Shown here one piece after another: positions 9,033 to 17,964 of a stretch of 64,000 nt of DNA. Source of the stretch: Chitinophagales bacterium (GTDB taxonomy: Bacteria; Bacteroidota; Bacteroidia; Chitinophagales; UBA10324). The DNA lies in contig JACDDS010000006.1 in NCBI GenBank assembly GCA_013816805.1, positions 1 to 64,000 on the forward strand, written 5' to 3'. Position numbers and translations under genes: made by a program. Numbering within the stretch: the stretch's first letter is position 1; each line of letters starts with the position of its first letter. Below the pieces are notes generated by a model. It had not been told where the DNA came from. It searched no databases and was given only the letters and a program-made list of their open reading frames with translations.

Positions 9033-9399
9033 AAAGTTCGCTTTTTTTATCTTCAAGGGTTACATACTATATAAAAGCTGGACCGATTTTATACAGTCGA
9101 ACGGATAATATAGAATCCGGTTTAAAATTCATAAATACATAATTCAAAAGAGGATATGGACAAAGGGTGAAATTCCATGGCAGAAAAGAATGGTTATAAT
9201 TTTTTATTTCTGGTCTCTTTTAAATTTTCCATTTATCATTAAGATAATAACATTATTGACTGCAAAAGTAACAAGCATGGCTATAGTACTGATCGTATAT
9301 TTTGAAAAGATCTGAAGGCTAAATCTCATTTCACTGAACTTTTTCCATTCAGAATTCTTTAGTTTTAAACCGTGATTACTTTAATCACGTATTTATGTT
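9033..9399. other. Gene-free, AT-rich region before the VWA gene
   Basis: No supported reading frame is seen on either strand. The one notable structure is a perfect inverted repeat, CGTGATTA CTT TAATCACG at 9371-9389, which ends 10 bases before the VWA start codon and could be an operator or a leader hairpin. The rest is low-complexity AT-rich sequence with no clear promoter. Confidence 0.5.
9371..9389 (+). promoter_or_regulatory. Perfect palindrome in front of the VWA-AAA operon
   Basis: Two 8-base arms (9371-9378 and 9382-9389) pair perfectly around a 3-base centre, 10 bases upstream of the ATG at 9400. This position would suit a dimeric repressor site or an RNA hairpin limiting ribosome access. 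No matching second copy was noticed in the window. Confidence 0.4.
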
Positions 9400-10494
9400 A
9401 TGAATCTACGCTTCAGTAAATACATACCCCCGCCAGAAGGAGGTGATCCGTTCAGAAGATTGCTGGATACGTTCCTCCAATTGATGCAGTTCACCAAGGG
9501 TGATCCATATGAAGTTTTGCAATGGATGAATGAATTAGATAAAGAATATGAGCTTACAGATGATGAATATGGAATGGGTGATTTTATTGAAGATCTAAAG
9601 GAGAAAGGATATTTGGAGGAAAATCCTGTTACCGGTAATTTGAGCGTAACTGAAAAGACAGGACAGGTTATTCGCAAGCGTTCCCTAGAAGAAATCTTCG
9701 GGAGGTTAAAAAAATCGCGATCAGGAAATCACAAAACCACTTATTCCGGAGAAGGGGACGATCTCACTACAGATACGCGACCTTTTATTTTTGGAGACTC
9801 CATAGATCATATAAATGTAACCTCTTCTATTCGCAATGCCCAGATTAACCATGGTGTTGATGAGTTTAAGTTGACTGAGGAAGACCTGGAAATTCAGGAG
9901 CGTGAATTAAAGACACAAACTTCCACAGTGCTCATGATTGATATTTCTCATAGCATGATCCTGTATGGAGAAGACCGGATTACACCTGCTAAGAAAGTTG
10001 CCATGGCGCTATCGGAATTAATTACAACCAAATTTCCTAAGGATACGCTGGACATAGTGGTGTTTGGAGATGATGCAGCAAGAATAGAAATGAAGGATTT
10101 GCCTTATTTACAGGTTGGCCCTTTTCATACTAATACGTGTGCCGGACTTGATCTGGCTATGGAACTATTGCGGAGAAAAAAAGCTAACAATAAGCAAATA
10201 TTTATGATTACGGATGGCAAGCCATCATGTTTGAAAGAAGGAGGACGGTATTACAAAAATAGCTTTGGATTGGACCGGAAAATCGTAAATAAAACATTAA
10301 ATAAGGCTGCTCAGTGTAAGCGTATAAATATACCCATCACTACTTTTATGATTGCCGATGATCCATATCTTCAGCAATTTGTTCGCGAGTTTACCAAAAC
10401 GAATAATGGCAAAGCTTTTTACAGCTCACCGGATAATGTGGGTACCTTTTTATTTGAAGACTTTGTGCGGAACAGGCGCAAACATTTGAGATAA
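9400..10494 (+). CDS. VWA-domain protein (partner of MoxR/chelatase-type ATPase)
   Basis: 364 residues. The N-terminal ~150 residues are acidic and helical (ELTDDEYGMGDFIEDLKEKG); the C-terminal half is a von Willebrand factor A domain. Its metal site starts at Asp181 in MIDISHSM (the DxSxS MIDAS motif), and ITDGKPSC supplies the later acidic strand. Such proteins pair with AAA ATPases of the MoxR or Mg-chelatase type that remodel or load metal into target proteins. The ATPase gene follows 39 bases downstream, supporting a two-gene operon and a physical pair. The target is unknown. The start is placed at MNLRFSKYIPPPEGGD because no earlier start fits. Confidence 0.88.
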   Translation: MNLRFSKYIPPPEGGDPFRRLLDTFLQLMQFTKGDPYEVLQWMNELDKEYELTDDEYGMGDFIEDLKEKGYLEENPVTGNLSVTEKTGQVIRKRSLEEIFGRLKKSRSGNHKTTYSGEGDDLTTDTRPFIFGDSIDHINVTSSIRNAQINHGVDEFKLTEEDLEIQERELKTQTSTVLMIDISHSMILYGEDRITPAKKVAMALSELITTKFPKDTLDIVVFGDDAARIEMKDLPYLQVGPFHTNTCAGLDLAMELLRRKKANNKQIFMITDGKPSCLKEGGRYYKNSFGLDRKIVNKTLNKAAQCKRINIPITTFMIADDPYLQQFVREFTKTNNGKAFYSSPDNVGTFLFEDFVRNRRKHLR

Positions 10495-10533
10495 CAAATT
10501 GTTCCTAATTAGAAGTTAGATTGGCTTAGAGAT

Positions 10534-12027
10534 ATGAATCTGGATAAAATAAGAACGCTTGGAGCTTTAAAGCGCTCAGGATATCAGTCAACAGGAATTC
10601 GTGAAGAAATGAGAATTAATCTCATCCAGGCATTAAAGCTTCAGAAAAATGTTTTTGAGGGCATTCAGGGATATGATGAATCAGTAATTCCTCAATTGCA
10701 AACTGCTATCCTTTCGCGCCACAATATTATTCTGCTTGGATTAAGAGGACAGGCAAAAACGCGTCTGGCAAGGTTAATGGTGAATTTACTGGATGAACAC
10801 GTACCTATAATAGCAGGATCGGAAATGAATGACGATCCATTAAAGCCTATATCGCGATTTGCTAAAGATATATTGGCTGAAAAAGGTGATGAAACCCTTA
10901 TTTCATGGCTGCCCCGTGAGGATCGCTATACTGAAAAATTAGCAACGCCGGATGTGTCTGTAGCGGATTTAATTGGTGACGTTGATCCTATAAAAGCTGC
11001 CACTTTGAAATTGCCATATTCCGATGAACGCGTAATCCATTATGGCATTATCCCACGTTCGCACCGTTGCATTTTTGTAATTAATGAGCTGCCCGACCTC
11101 CAGGCCCGCATACAAGTTTCGCTCTTCAATATTTTACAGGAAGGTGATATACAAATACGGGGTTTTAAGATGCGTTTACCTCTCGATATTCAATTTGTTT
11201 TTACAGCAAATCCGGAGGATTATACGAACCGTGGGTCTATTGTGACACCATTAAAAGACCGGATTGACAGCCAGATATTAACTCACTACCCTCGTAGCGT
11301 AGTCACTTCAAGGACTATTACAGAACAGGAATCTGAGATCCCTTTTTCTCAGAGTGAAACGATAACCATTCCTTCGTTATTAAGAGACCTTATTGAGCAA
11401 ACAGCAATTGAAGCAAGGGAAAGTGATCTGGTTGATAAAAAAAGTGGTGTTTCAGCACGGTTAACCATTTCAGCTCTTGAAAATTTATACAGCACCATTG
11501 AATTGAGAATGTTATTAAACGGTGATTTGAAAGGATATGCGCGTGTTAATGATATTTATGGAATCCTTCCCTCTATAACCGGTAAGGTAGAATTGGTTTA
11601 TGAAGGAGAGGTGGAAGGCATAGCAAATGTGGCAACCATGCTGATCGGTAAGTCAATCAGGAAGCATTTTTCCGAAATTTTCCCTAATCCTGAAAAATTA
11701 AAAAAATCTAAACAGAAGAACCCGTTTGCAGAAATTGTAAATTGGTTTAATGAAGGAAACACAGTTGATATTTTACAGAATGCAAACCAGAAAGAATATG
11801 AAAAGCAATTGCTGTACGTCAAAGGATTAAACGATTTGGTAAAATCTTACTTTCCCCGTGCTTCACGGGATGAACAATTGTTCATGATGGAGTTTGTGCT
11901 TCATGGGTTATCTGAATTTTCACAGTTGAGTAAGCACAAGCTCGAAACAGGCATTCAGTTTAAAGATTTACTGGGCAGCATAATGAATTTTGGTTCCGTT
12001 GAAGAGGAAGAAACGGGATTAAATTAA
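10534..12027 (+). CDS. AAA ATPase of the Mg-chelatase I / MoxR type
   Basis: 497 residues. Walker A is GLRGQAKTRLA (from residue 69), followed by a Walker B-like strand in CIFVINELPDL, then LFNILQEGDIQIRGF and FVFTANPEDYTNRGSIVTPL, all typical of the chelatase/MoxR branch of AAA ATPases, including its sensor-1 Asn. The C-terminal third is helical and unrecognised. With the VWA protein encoded just upstream, the likely role is an ATP-driven chaperone or insertase acting on an unknown partner. No chelatase H subunit, methanol dehydrogenase or gas-vesicle gene is nearby, so the older names of this family should not be taken as function. Confidence 0.88.
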   Translation: MNLDKIRTLGALKRSGYQSTGIREEMRINLIQALKLQKNVFEGIQGYDESVIPQLQTAILSRHNIILLGLRGQAKTRLARLMVNLLDEHVPIIAGSEMNDDPLKPISRFAKDILAEKGDETLISWLPREDRYTEKLATPDVSVADLIGDVDPIKAATLKLPYSDERVIHYGIIPRSHRCIFVINELPDLQARIQVSLFNILQEGDIQIRGFKMRLPLDIQFVFTANPEDYTNRGSIVTPLKDRIDSQILTHYPRSVVTSRTITEQESEIPFSQSETITIPSLLRDLIEQTAIEARESDLVDKKSGVSARLTISALENLYSTIELRMLLNGDLKGYARVNDIYGILPSITGKVELVYEGEVEGIANVATMLIGKSIRKHFSEIFPNPEKLKKSKQKNPFAEIVNWFNEGNTVDILQNANQKEYEKQLLYVKGLNDLVKSYFPRASRDEQLFMMEFVLHGLSEFSQLSKHKLETGIQFKDLLGSIMNFGSVEEEETGLN

Positions 12028-12119
12028 GTCCTATACAAAGGAGCTCTTACCATTTGGAACACTTGTCCTTCTCATTATTTTTACTTTTATCGCCCTAAAA
12101 TCACCACATCAAAGATTCC

Positions 12120-13271
12120 ATTCAGAGAAGGCGTATTGCTGTTCTAGGATCTACCGGTTCCATCGGAAGACAGGTATTGGATGTTATTAATCTTCAAAAG
12201 GATTATTTTGAAGCGGAAGTGCTATGTGCAAACAGCAATGCTGATCTATTGATTGAGCAGGCACGGGCTTTTTTACCCAATTGTGTGGTTATAGCTGACG
12301 AGTCCAAATATTTATTAGTTAAAGAAGCGCTTAGCAGCCTTGACATTAAAGTATATAGTGGCACTAATGCGATGAGTCAGGTTGTACAAATGGAATCGGT
12401 GGATGTAGTGCTCACCGCAATGGTTGGTTTTGCCGGGCTTAAACCTACTATTGCTGCTTTAGAAGCCGGTAAATGTGTAGCTCTTGCAAACAAAGAGACA
12501 CTCGTAGTTGCCGGACAGCTTATAACTGAATTAGCGCGTGAGAAAGGTGTAAATATCTATCCGGTTGATTCAGAGCATTCGGCAATCTTTCAATGCCTGA
12601 CCGGAGAATGGAACAATCCTATTGAAAAAATTTATCTCACGGGATCCGGCGGTCCATTTCGTGGAAAAAAAGCAGATGACCTTAAAAAAGTTTCCTGTGC
12701 CGCTGCATTAAATCATCCTAATTGGAATATGGGAGCTAAGATCAGTATTGACTCTGCTACGCTGATGAACAAAGGATTGGAAGTAATGGAAGCAAAATGG
12801 TTATTCGGGCTGAAGCCAGAGCAGGTTGAAGTATTAATTCATGCCCAATCAATTATACATTCAATGGTGCAATTTGAAGATGGCAGTATAAAGGCACAGA
12901 TGGGAATGCCTGATATGCGCTTGCCAATTCAATTTGCATTGGGTTACCCTCAGCGATTAAAAAGTGATTTTCCACGCATCAATTTTACAAACTATCCGCA
13001 GCTCACCTTTGAACCTCCGGATACCGAAACATTTCGTAATCTTGCCCTCGCCTATAAAGCACTGAAACAGGCCGGTAACATGCCTTGCATTTTAAATGCG
13101 GCAAACGAAATTGCTGTTGATGCTTTTTTAAAAGAAAAAATTTCCTTCCTGGATATTTCAAATATGATAGAATCGTCTATGGATAATGTTTCATTTATCA
13201 GTAACCCTTCCTACGAAGATTATGTAATGTCTGATATGCAGACCAGAAGTTACGCAATGTCTCTTATTTGA
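12120..13271 (+). CDS. dxr: 1-deoxy-D-xylulose 5-phosphate reductoisomerase
   Basis: Dxr makes 2-C-methylerythritol 4-phosphate in the non-mevalonate isoprenoid pathway using NADPH. The NADPH-binding start RRIAVLGSTGSIGRQVLDVI is intact, as are ALANKETLVVAG, YPVDSEHSAIFQ (metal and substrate site), LTGSGGPFRG, NHPNWNMGAKISIDSATLMN and NAANEIAVDAFL. No ATG, GTG or TTG lies between the in-frame stop at 12096 and this conserved motif. The first TTG (12177) falls inside the motif and would remove the glycine loop. The start proposed is ATT at 12120, where family members have Met; that gives about 383 residues, close to normal. A base error or rare ATT start are both possible. rseP follows 54 bases later. 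Confidence 0.9.
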   Translation: MQRRRIAVLGSTGSIGRQVLDVINLQKDYFEAEVLCANSNADLLIEQARAFLPNCVVIADESKYLLVKEALSSLDIKVYSGTNAMSQVVQMESVDVVLTAMVGFAGLKPTIAALEAGKCVALANKETLVVAGQLITELAREKGVNIYPVDSEHSAIFQCLTGEWNNPIEKIYLTGSGGPFRGKKADDLKKVSCAAALNHPNWNMGAKISIDSATLMNKGLEVMEAKWLFGLKPEQVEVLIHAQSIIHSMVQFEDGSIKAQMGMPDMRLPIQFALGYPQRLKSDFPRINFTNYPQLTFEPPDTETFRNLALAYKALKQAGNMPCILNAANEIAVDAFLKEKISFLDISNMIESSMDNVSFISNPSYEDYVMSDMQTRSYAMSLI

Positions 13272-13325
13272 TTTATACCAATTAAGAAAAAAAATTTCCT
13301 AAAATAATTTATCGCTACAGTAAGA

Positions 13326-14651
13326 ATGAATGAAGTTTTAATTAAGGCCGGGCAGTTAATCCTTTCGCTCTCCATATTAATAGTGATCCATGAGATGGGT
13401 CATTTTATGGCAGCACGTTTTTTTAAAACCCGTGTTGAGAAGTTCTATCTTTTTTTTAATCCGTGGTTCTCATTGTTCAGCTTTAAAAGAGGCGAAACGG
13501 AATATGGAATGGGCTGGATACCTCTTGGAGGATATGTGAAGATTTCAGGAATGATAGATGAATCAATGGATAAAGAGCAGTTAAACCTTCCTCCGCAGCC
13601 CTGGGAGTTTCGGAGTAAACCTGCCTGGCAGCGATTGATCATCATGCTTGGGGGTATTACCATGAATGTATTGCTCGGTATTTTCATTTACTGGATGATA
13701 TTATTTTTTAGCGGAGAAGAATACATTCCTGCGGCAAACGTAAAGTATGGGATTGTTGTTGATTCTATAGGTATTGAACTCGGACTTCGGAATGGTGATA
13801 GAATAATTGCTATTGATAAGGAACCCGTTGAAAATTTTCAGAAAATACCAGGCAGTATCATTATCAACATGGCCCGGTCTATTACTGTACAGCGTAATGG
13901 AGACCAGAAAGAGATTCCGGTTTCACCATTAATGATCAAGAAAATTATTGACACTAAAAGCATTGATTTCATTTCTCTGCGTTGGCCATTCGTGATCAAA
14001 TCTTTTGCATCTGGTTCCGTGGCAAAAAATGCGGGCTTAGCAGAAAATGATCAGGTAATTGCTATTAACGGGCAGTCTACTTTTTTTTACGATGAGGTAA
14101 AGAAAATGCTGACAGCAAATAAAGGACATCAGGTTGATGTAACAGTTTTGCGCAATGTTGATACACTTACACGGAAAATGTTGCTCTCCTCCGATGGCTT
14201 AATGGGTGTGCAGGTAGCTCCTCCAACAGATTTTATGCAAACAAAAATTATCCATTACTCATTATTTGCTGCATTGCCTGCCGGTGTGGGAAAAGCTTAT
14301 GAAACACTCATGAATTACATCAAACAATTTGCTCTTATATTTTCACCCAAAGTGCAGGGATATAAGCACCTTGGAGGATTTATTAGTATTGGAAATGCAT
14401 TTGAATCCAGGTGGGATTGGCTAGCCTTTTGGTCACTTACGGGATTTCTTTCACTTGCACTGGCTTTCATGAATTTACTGCCAATTCCGGCACTGGATGG
14501 CGGTCATGTATTGTTTACATTATACGAAATGGTAACCAAAAGAAAACCCAGCGAAAAATTTCTGGAGTATGCACAGGTAGCAGGTATGATCCTCTTATTT
14601 GCTTTACTTGTATTCGCAAACGGAAACGATATTGTAGGACTTTTCCGGTAA
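13326..14651 (+). CDS. rseP: Site-2 protease, RseP family, with two PDZ domains
   Basis: 441 residues, normal for RseP. The zinc site HEMGH lies at residues 22-26 in the first membrane helix, and the second metal-site motif is in LLPIPALDGGHVLF near the C terminus. Two PDZ-like segments lie between them (GIVVDSIGIELGLRNGDRII and GSVAKNAGLAENDQVIAING). The enzyme cuts membrane-embedded substrates such as anti-sigma factors or leftover signal peptides. The dxr-rseP order is common in bacteria, where isoprenoid and envelope genes are grouped. It is the last gene of this plus-strand block. Confidence 0.96.
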   Translation: MNEVLIKAGQLILSLSILIVIHEMGHFMAARFFKTRVEKFYLFFNPWFSLFSFKRGETEYGMGWIPLGGYVKISGMIDESMDKEQLNLPPQPWEFRSKPAWQRLIIMLGGITMNVLLGIFIYWMILFFSGEEYIPAANVKYGIVVDSIGIELGLRNGDRIIAIDKEPVENFQKIPGSIIINMARSITVQRNGDQKEIPVSPLMIKKIIDTKSIDFISLRWPFVIKSFASGSVAKNAGLAENDQVIAINGQSTFFYDEVKKMLTANKGHQVDVTVLRNVDTLTRKMLLSSDGLMGVQVAPPTDFMQTKIIHYSLFAALPAGVGKAYETLMNYIKQFALIFSPKVQGYKHLGGFISIGNAFESRWDWLAFWSLTGFLSLALAFMNLLPIPALDGGHVLFTLYEMVTKRKPSEKFLEYAQVAGMILLFALLVFANGNDIVGLFR

Positions 14652-14681
14652 AATTCTGAGGTATTCCAAAAAGCAATCTGC

Positions 14682-14711
14682 TTGGCATCCGGCAAAGTTT
14701 GGATACTTTTG
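14682..14711 (+). promoter_or_regulatory. tRNA-Leu promoter (Bacteroidota type)
   Basis: TTG at 14682-14684, a 19-base spacer and TACTTTTG at 14704-14711 match TTG / TAnnTTTG with ideal spacing, ending 20 bases before the tRNA. Confidence 0.75.
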
Positions 14712-14731
14712 CCAATATCGAATGTACTCAT

Positions 14732-14815
14732 GCCCGGGTGGCGGAATTGGTAGACGCGCCAGACTCAAAATCTGGTATTGGCAACAATGTGCTGGTTCGA
14801 TTCCAGTCCCGGGCA
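14732..14815 (+). tRNA. tRNA-Leu (anticodon CAA)
   Basis: An 84-base class II tRNA: acceptor strands GCCCGGG and CCCGGGC pair perfectly, the anticodon arm CCAGA-CTCAAAA-TCTGG gives CAA, a long variable arm follows, and the T arm CTGG-TTCGATT-CCAG is intact. CCA is not encoded. It lies 39 bases from the convergent radical SAM gene. Confidence 0.96.
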
Positions 14816-14854
14816 CCTTTAATGAATCGCTATTCGTCTCAAATCAGCATTCTT

Positions 14855-16156
14855 CTATACCGGGACACTAGAAAATTTTAATGCTGACTTTATCTTTTCC
14901 ATAGGTGGATTAAAATAGCCATATGTTAACTGCGGAAATTCTTTTTTAATCAACTGCATCATTTTCCTGATCCCAATACATTCACCTGTGTCTATTATTC
15001 CCATTCTTTCAAGGTACCAATCCGGATCTATGTTAAAGTTTCGCCATTGAATCATGTTAAGATCAGTCTCTTTGATAAACTTTCGCAGCGCTTCATACTC
15101 ATGTATATTGTCAGTCATTCCCGGGAAAGTGAAGTAATTTATGGAAGCCCACCGGTTGTATTTGCGTGCAACGCTTACCGATTCTGCAAGAGCTTCAAAA
15201 GAATAGTTATTCGGAAGGTAATATCCTTCATAGATTTCTTTACGGACGCTATTCGTGCTTACGCGAATACTGTTTAAACCTGCCTTACACAACTCTTCAA
15301 CAGCTTGCGGCATACTGCCGTTAGTATTAATATTAATGATGCCTTCTTGTGTTTGTTTTCTTATTTCTCGAATGGCATCACGAATGGTTTCCCACATCAA
15401 TAACGGTTCCCCCTCACATCCTTGCCCGAAACTTACTACTGAACTGCGCGCATTTATTAAATGGTGAACGGCATACTGAACAATTTCTTCTGTAGTAGGC
15501 TTAATGGTTAAGCGATCCTGCGTGCTTTTTATACTTTCCAGTTCTGGTTGAAAAGAGATACAGCCAATGCAATTTGCGTTACAAGCCGGGGAGGAAGGAA
15601 TAGGGGCTTCGTAACGATTCAGGAAAAAATTCCGCGCTGCAGGACATCGATAGGTGAGCGCGCAATTATTACCGATGTGAGCGAGTAATCGATTTTCCGG
15701 AAAAAGGGTTAGCCACGCAGTTACACTTTTTTCCACCTTCTCCTGATCAAAGCTTTTAGGTTCCTGACGTATATCAGTATCAATGCGTGTTGCAGGTACA
15801 TAAAATTTTCCATCCAGCCACCCAATTGCCGTGTATGCATAAAGGGGAAGGGTTCTCGCATTCTTTTCCTTTACGAAAGATGAAAAATAGAACTGTGTGT
15901 GAGCAGGCGCCATTTGTGCTGCAACAGCAATTCCTTTTTTACATACAACCGCCTTGCCCGTCTTTTTATCAAATCCAATCGGATGGCGATCAGGTAACTT
16001 GAAAATATCAGTCCCTCCTGGTAATTCGATCAGGTCCTCCACATCTAAAGCCACTGCATCAAAGCCTGACCTTCCACTCATTAACAATCGGGAATCATCC
16101 AGAATATTTCCATTTCTATCAGAATAAACAAGATTAGGAATACTGGCAGGGTGCAC
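14855..16156 (-). CDS. Radical SAM protein of unknown function
   Basis: 433 residues. The 4Fe-4S motif CNANCIGC (Cys192, Cys196, Cys199) and the later GQGCEGEPLL and IININTNGSMP segments fit the radical SAM core, including the SAM-binding GE-type motif. The motif sits unusually far in, behind about 190 residues that I do not recognise; that part has a Cys pair (Cys165 and Cys171, in NNCALTYRCPAA). No C-terminal SPASM cysteine cluster is evident, so it does not look like a sulfatase-maturing enzyme. It stands alone, between tRNA-Leu and the agmatinase-like gene, and no peptide substrate gene was found beside it. The reaction is unknown. Confidence 0.82.
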   Translation of the reverse strand: MHPASIPNLVYSDRNGNILDDSRLLMSGRSGFDAVALDVEDLIELPGGTDIFKLPDRHPIGFDKKTGKAVVCKKGIAVAAQMAPAHTQFYFSSFVKEKNARTLPLYAYTAIGWLDGKFYVPATRIDTDIRQEPKSFDQEKVEKSVTAWLTLFPENRLLAHIGNNCALTYRCPAARNFFLNRYEAPIPSSPACNANCIGCISFQPELESIKSTQDRLTIKPTTEEIVQYAVHHLINARSSVVSFGQGCEGEPLLMWETIRDAIREIRKQTQEGIININTNGSMPQAVEELCKAGLNSIRVSTNSVRKEIYEGYYLPNNYSFEALAESVSVARKYNRWASINYFTFPGMTDNIHEYEALRKFIKETDLNMIQWRNFNIDPDWYLERMGIIDTGECIGIRKMMQLIKKEFPQLTYGYFNPPMEKIKSALKFSSVPV

Positions 16157-16257
16157 TACTTTTAAAAAGATTATTGATTGTTAGATGATACTAATTTCTT
16201 ATACTTTAATAAACCTAAACCTTGCATTTAAAAACAATCAGATTCATTCTTACTAAA

Positions 16258-17409
16258 TTATCGCTCATCGTGAATGCCTAAATTTTGATTCAGGTTGATC
16301 ACCAGTTCGTCGTTTCGTGGATTTTCATGGATCAGTACAATACTTTCCTCATTTATTTTATTTCTGCTCAATCCCATCAAATTGCTGAGCTTATACAACA
16401 TCCTGGCACCAACATTTGCATCCCATTCATCTTTACCAGGCGAGACCTCATTTAAATCAAAGCCTATGATTTTTCTTCCGGAGCGAACAACCTGCAGTAT
16501 TAAGTATACTGCCTGATCAAAATCCAATCCTCCGGGAACCGGAGTTCCGGTATTAGGGCAAAGCTTAGGATCTAATCCGTCAATATCAAAACTCACATAC
16601 ACCTGTTCGGGTAATTCCTGGATAATATCATCACAGACAGCTTTCCACGACTTCCCTTCCATTATATTTCGCTTTAATTGGGCATCGAAAAATGGCTTTA
16701 TCCTGCCACCCGAGGAGGAGATTTCCTGCAATTCACTTTCAGCAACATCACGAATACCTACCTGCAATAATTTTTTTATCTGGGGTATTTTTAAAGCATT
16801 AAACATTATGGATGCATGCGAAAATACAAACCCTTCGTATGCATTACGCAAATCGCAATGGGCATCAATCTGCAAAATTCCAAATTCCGGGTAGAAATCG
16901 GCCAACGCTTCAAGAAAGCCGAGTGGTATGCTGTGATCACCACCCAGGAGAGCCGGAAGCTTATTTTGATGCAATACTTCAGACATTTCTGCTTTTACAT
17001 AACTTTTTAACTCTTGCCCGGCGTTATTAATTTCATTCCTGAACTTTTGCATGGTCTTATTGTCTTTAACAAAACCATTATCTTCCAGGAAAGCAATATA
17101 CTTAACTGCTTTATGCCTTAATTCCTGGCTCCTCTTTAAGATATTTTTATTCACAGGTTTCATAAATATTCCCCGCTTCCATGCATCGGGTACATCAACA
17201 TCAAATAAATCAACCTGCAGCGAGGCCTTTTGAATAGCTCTTGGCGCCATCGCTGTTCCGGCATTATATGAAACGGTTACTTCCCATGGAACAGGCAGAA
17301 TTATAATTTCAGATTCTTCTTCATTAAATGGCAGACCAAAAATTTGATTTCCCATTCCAATACCGCTGGCATCGAAAGATTTTATTTTTTCAGCTTTATC
17401 TTTTTTCAT
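16258..17409 (-). CDS. Arginase/agmatinase-family ureohydrolase
   Basis: 383 residues with the full dinuclear manganese site of the ureohydrolase fold: GGDHS (156-160), DAHCD (182-186) and SFDIDGLDP followed by GTPVPGG. Members hydrolyse agmatine, arginine, formiminoglutamate or guanidino compounds to release urea or a similar product. The sequence is longer than typical agmatinase because of inserted helices between about 85 and 150 (LRHKAVKYIAFLEDNGF onward), seen in Bacteroidota members. Substrate cannot be decided from sequence; no polyamine or histidine genes adjoin it. Confidence 0.88.
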   Translation of the reverse strand: MKKDKAEKIKSFDASGIGMGNQIFGLPFNEEESEIIILPVPWEVTVSYNAGTAMAPRAIQKASLQVDLFDVDVPDAWKRGIFMKPVNKNILKRSQELRHKAVKYIAFLEDNGFVKDNKTMQKFRNEINNAGQELKSYVKAEMSEVLHQNKLPALLGGDHSIPLGFLEALADFYPEFGILQIDAHCDLRNAYEGFVFSHASIMFNALKIPQIKKLLQVGIRDVAESELQEISSSGGRIKPFFDAQLKRNIMEGKSWKAVCDDIIQELPEQVYVSFDIDGLDPKLCPNTGTPVPGGLDFDQAVYLILQVVRSGRKIIGFDLNEVSPGKDEWDANVGARMLYKLSNLMGLSRNKINEESIVLIHENPRNDELVINLNQNLGIHDER

Positions 17410-17534
17410 TTCCGTTAAACCACAATTAATAAGTTAAAATCGTGCTTGCTAATCATTTTAATCGACAAAAATAAGAAATTCATCAAGCAACAAGGTCATC
17501 ACTACGTGCCGGTGTCATTCTCCTATTTCTGTTG

Positions 17535-17542
17535 TAAATTTG
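17535..17542 (+). promoter_or_regulatory. -7 element in front of ccmE
   Basis: TAAATTTG matches TAnnTTTG and lies 17 bases before the ccmE ATG, implying a very short leader. The -33 region shows no clear TTG. Confidence 0.4.
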
Positions 17543-17559
17543 CCATATAATTTCCCTCC

Positions 17560-17964
17560 ATGAAAAAGATTCATATTGCAGGTTTAATTGTAATTGCAGT
17601 ATCTATTGGATTTATAATAACTCTTGCAAGTGATTACAGTCAGTATGAAACATTTTCCAGTGCAAAAGGCGAAACTCAAAAAGATTTTGAGATTGTGGGC
17701 TACCTGGCAAAAGGCAAGGAAATGAGTTATGATCCGGTGAAAGATCCGAATTATTTCACCTTTTACTTACAAGATAAAAATGGAGAAGAGCGTAAGGTGA
17801 TCTTTCAGGGTACAAAGCCTCAGGATTTTGAAAAATCAGAACAGATTGTTTTAAGTGGTAAAATGCATGGTGATGATTTTTATGCCAAAAAAATTCTTAT
17901 GAAGTGCCCTTCAAAATATAAGCAAAATCAGGTTGCATTCGGCACTGATAATTCCAATACATAA
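17560..17964 (+). CDS. ccmE: Cytochrome c maturation haem chaperone CcmE, CxxxY type
   Basis: 134 residues with one N-terminal membrane anchor (about 5-23) and a soluble OB-fold domain (QKDFEIVGYLAKGK, NYFTFYLQDKNGE, VLSGKMHGDDFYAKKIL). The classical haem-binding His motif is absent. In its place is KCPSKY (Cys116, Tyr120), the CxxxY variant known from some bacteria and archaea, in which Cys is thought to bind haem. The protein carries haem to CcmF at the outer face of the inner membrane. Its stop codon shares a base with the ccmF start (TAATG), so the two are co-translated. The start gives a normal membrane anchor. Confidence 0.9.
   Translation: MKKIHIAGLIVIAVSIGFIITLASDYSQYETFSSAKGETQKDFEIVGYLAKGKEMSYDPVKDPNYFTFYLQDKNGEERKVIFQGTKPQDFEKSEQIVLSGKMHGDDFYAKKILMKCPSKYKQNQVAFGTDNSNT

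Noticed and set aside
12177-12179. TTG as the dxr start
   Set aside because: It lies after the GSTGSIG nucleotide-binding loop, which would be lost.
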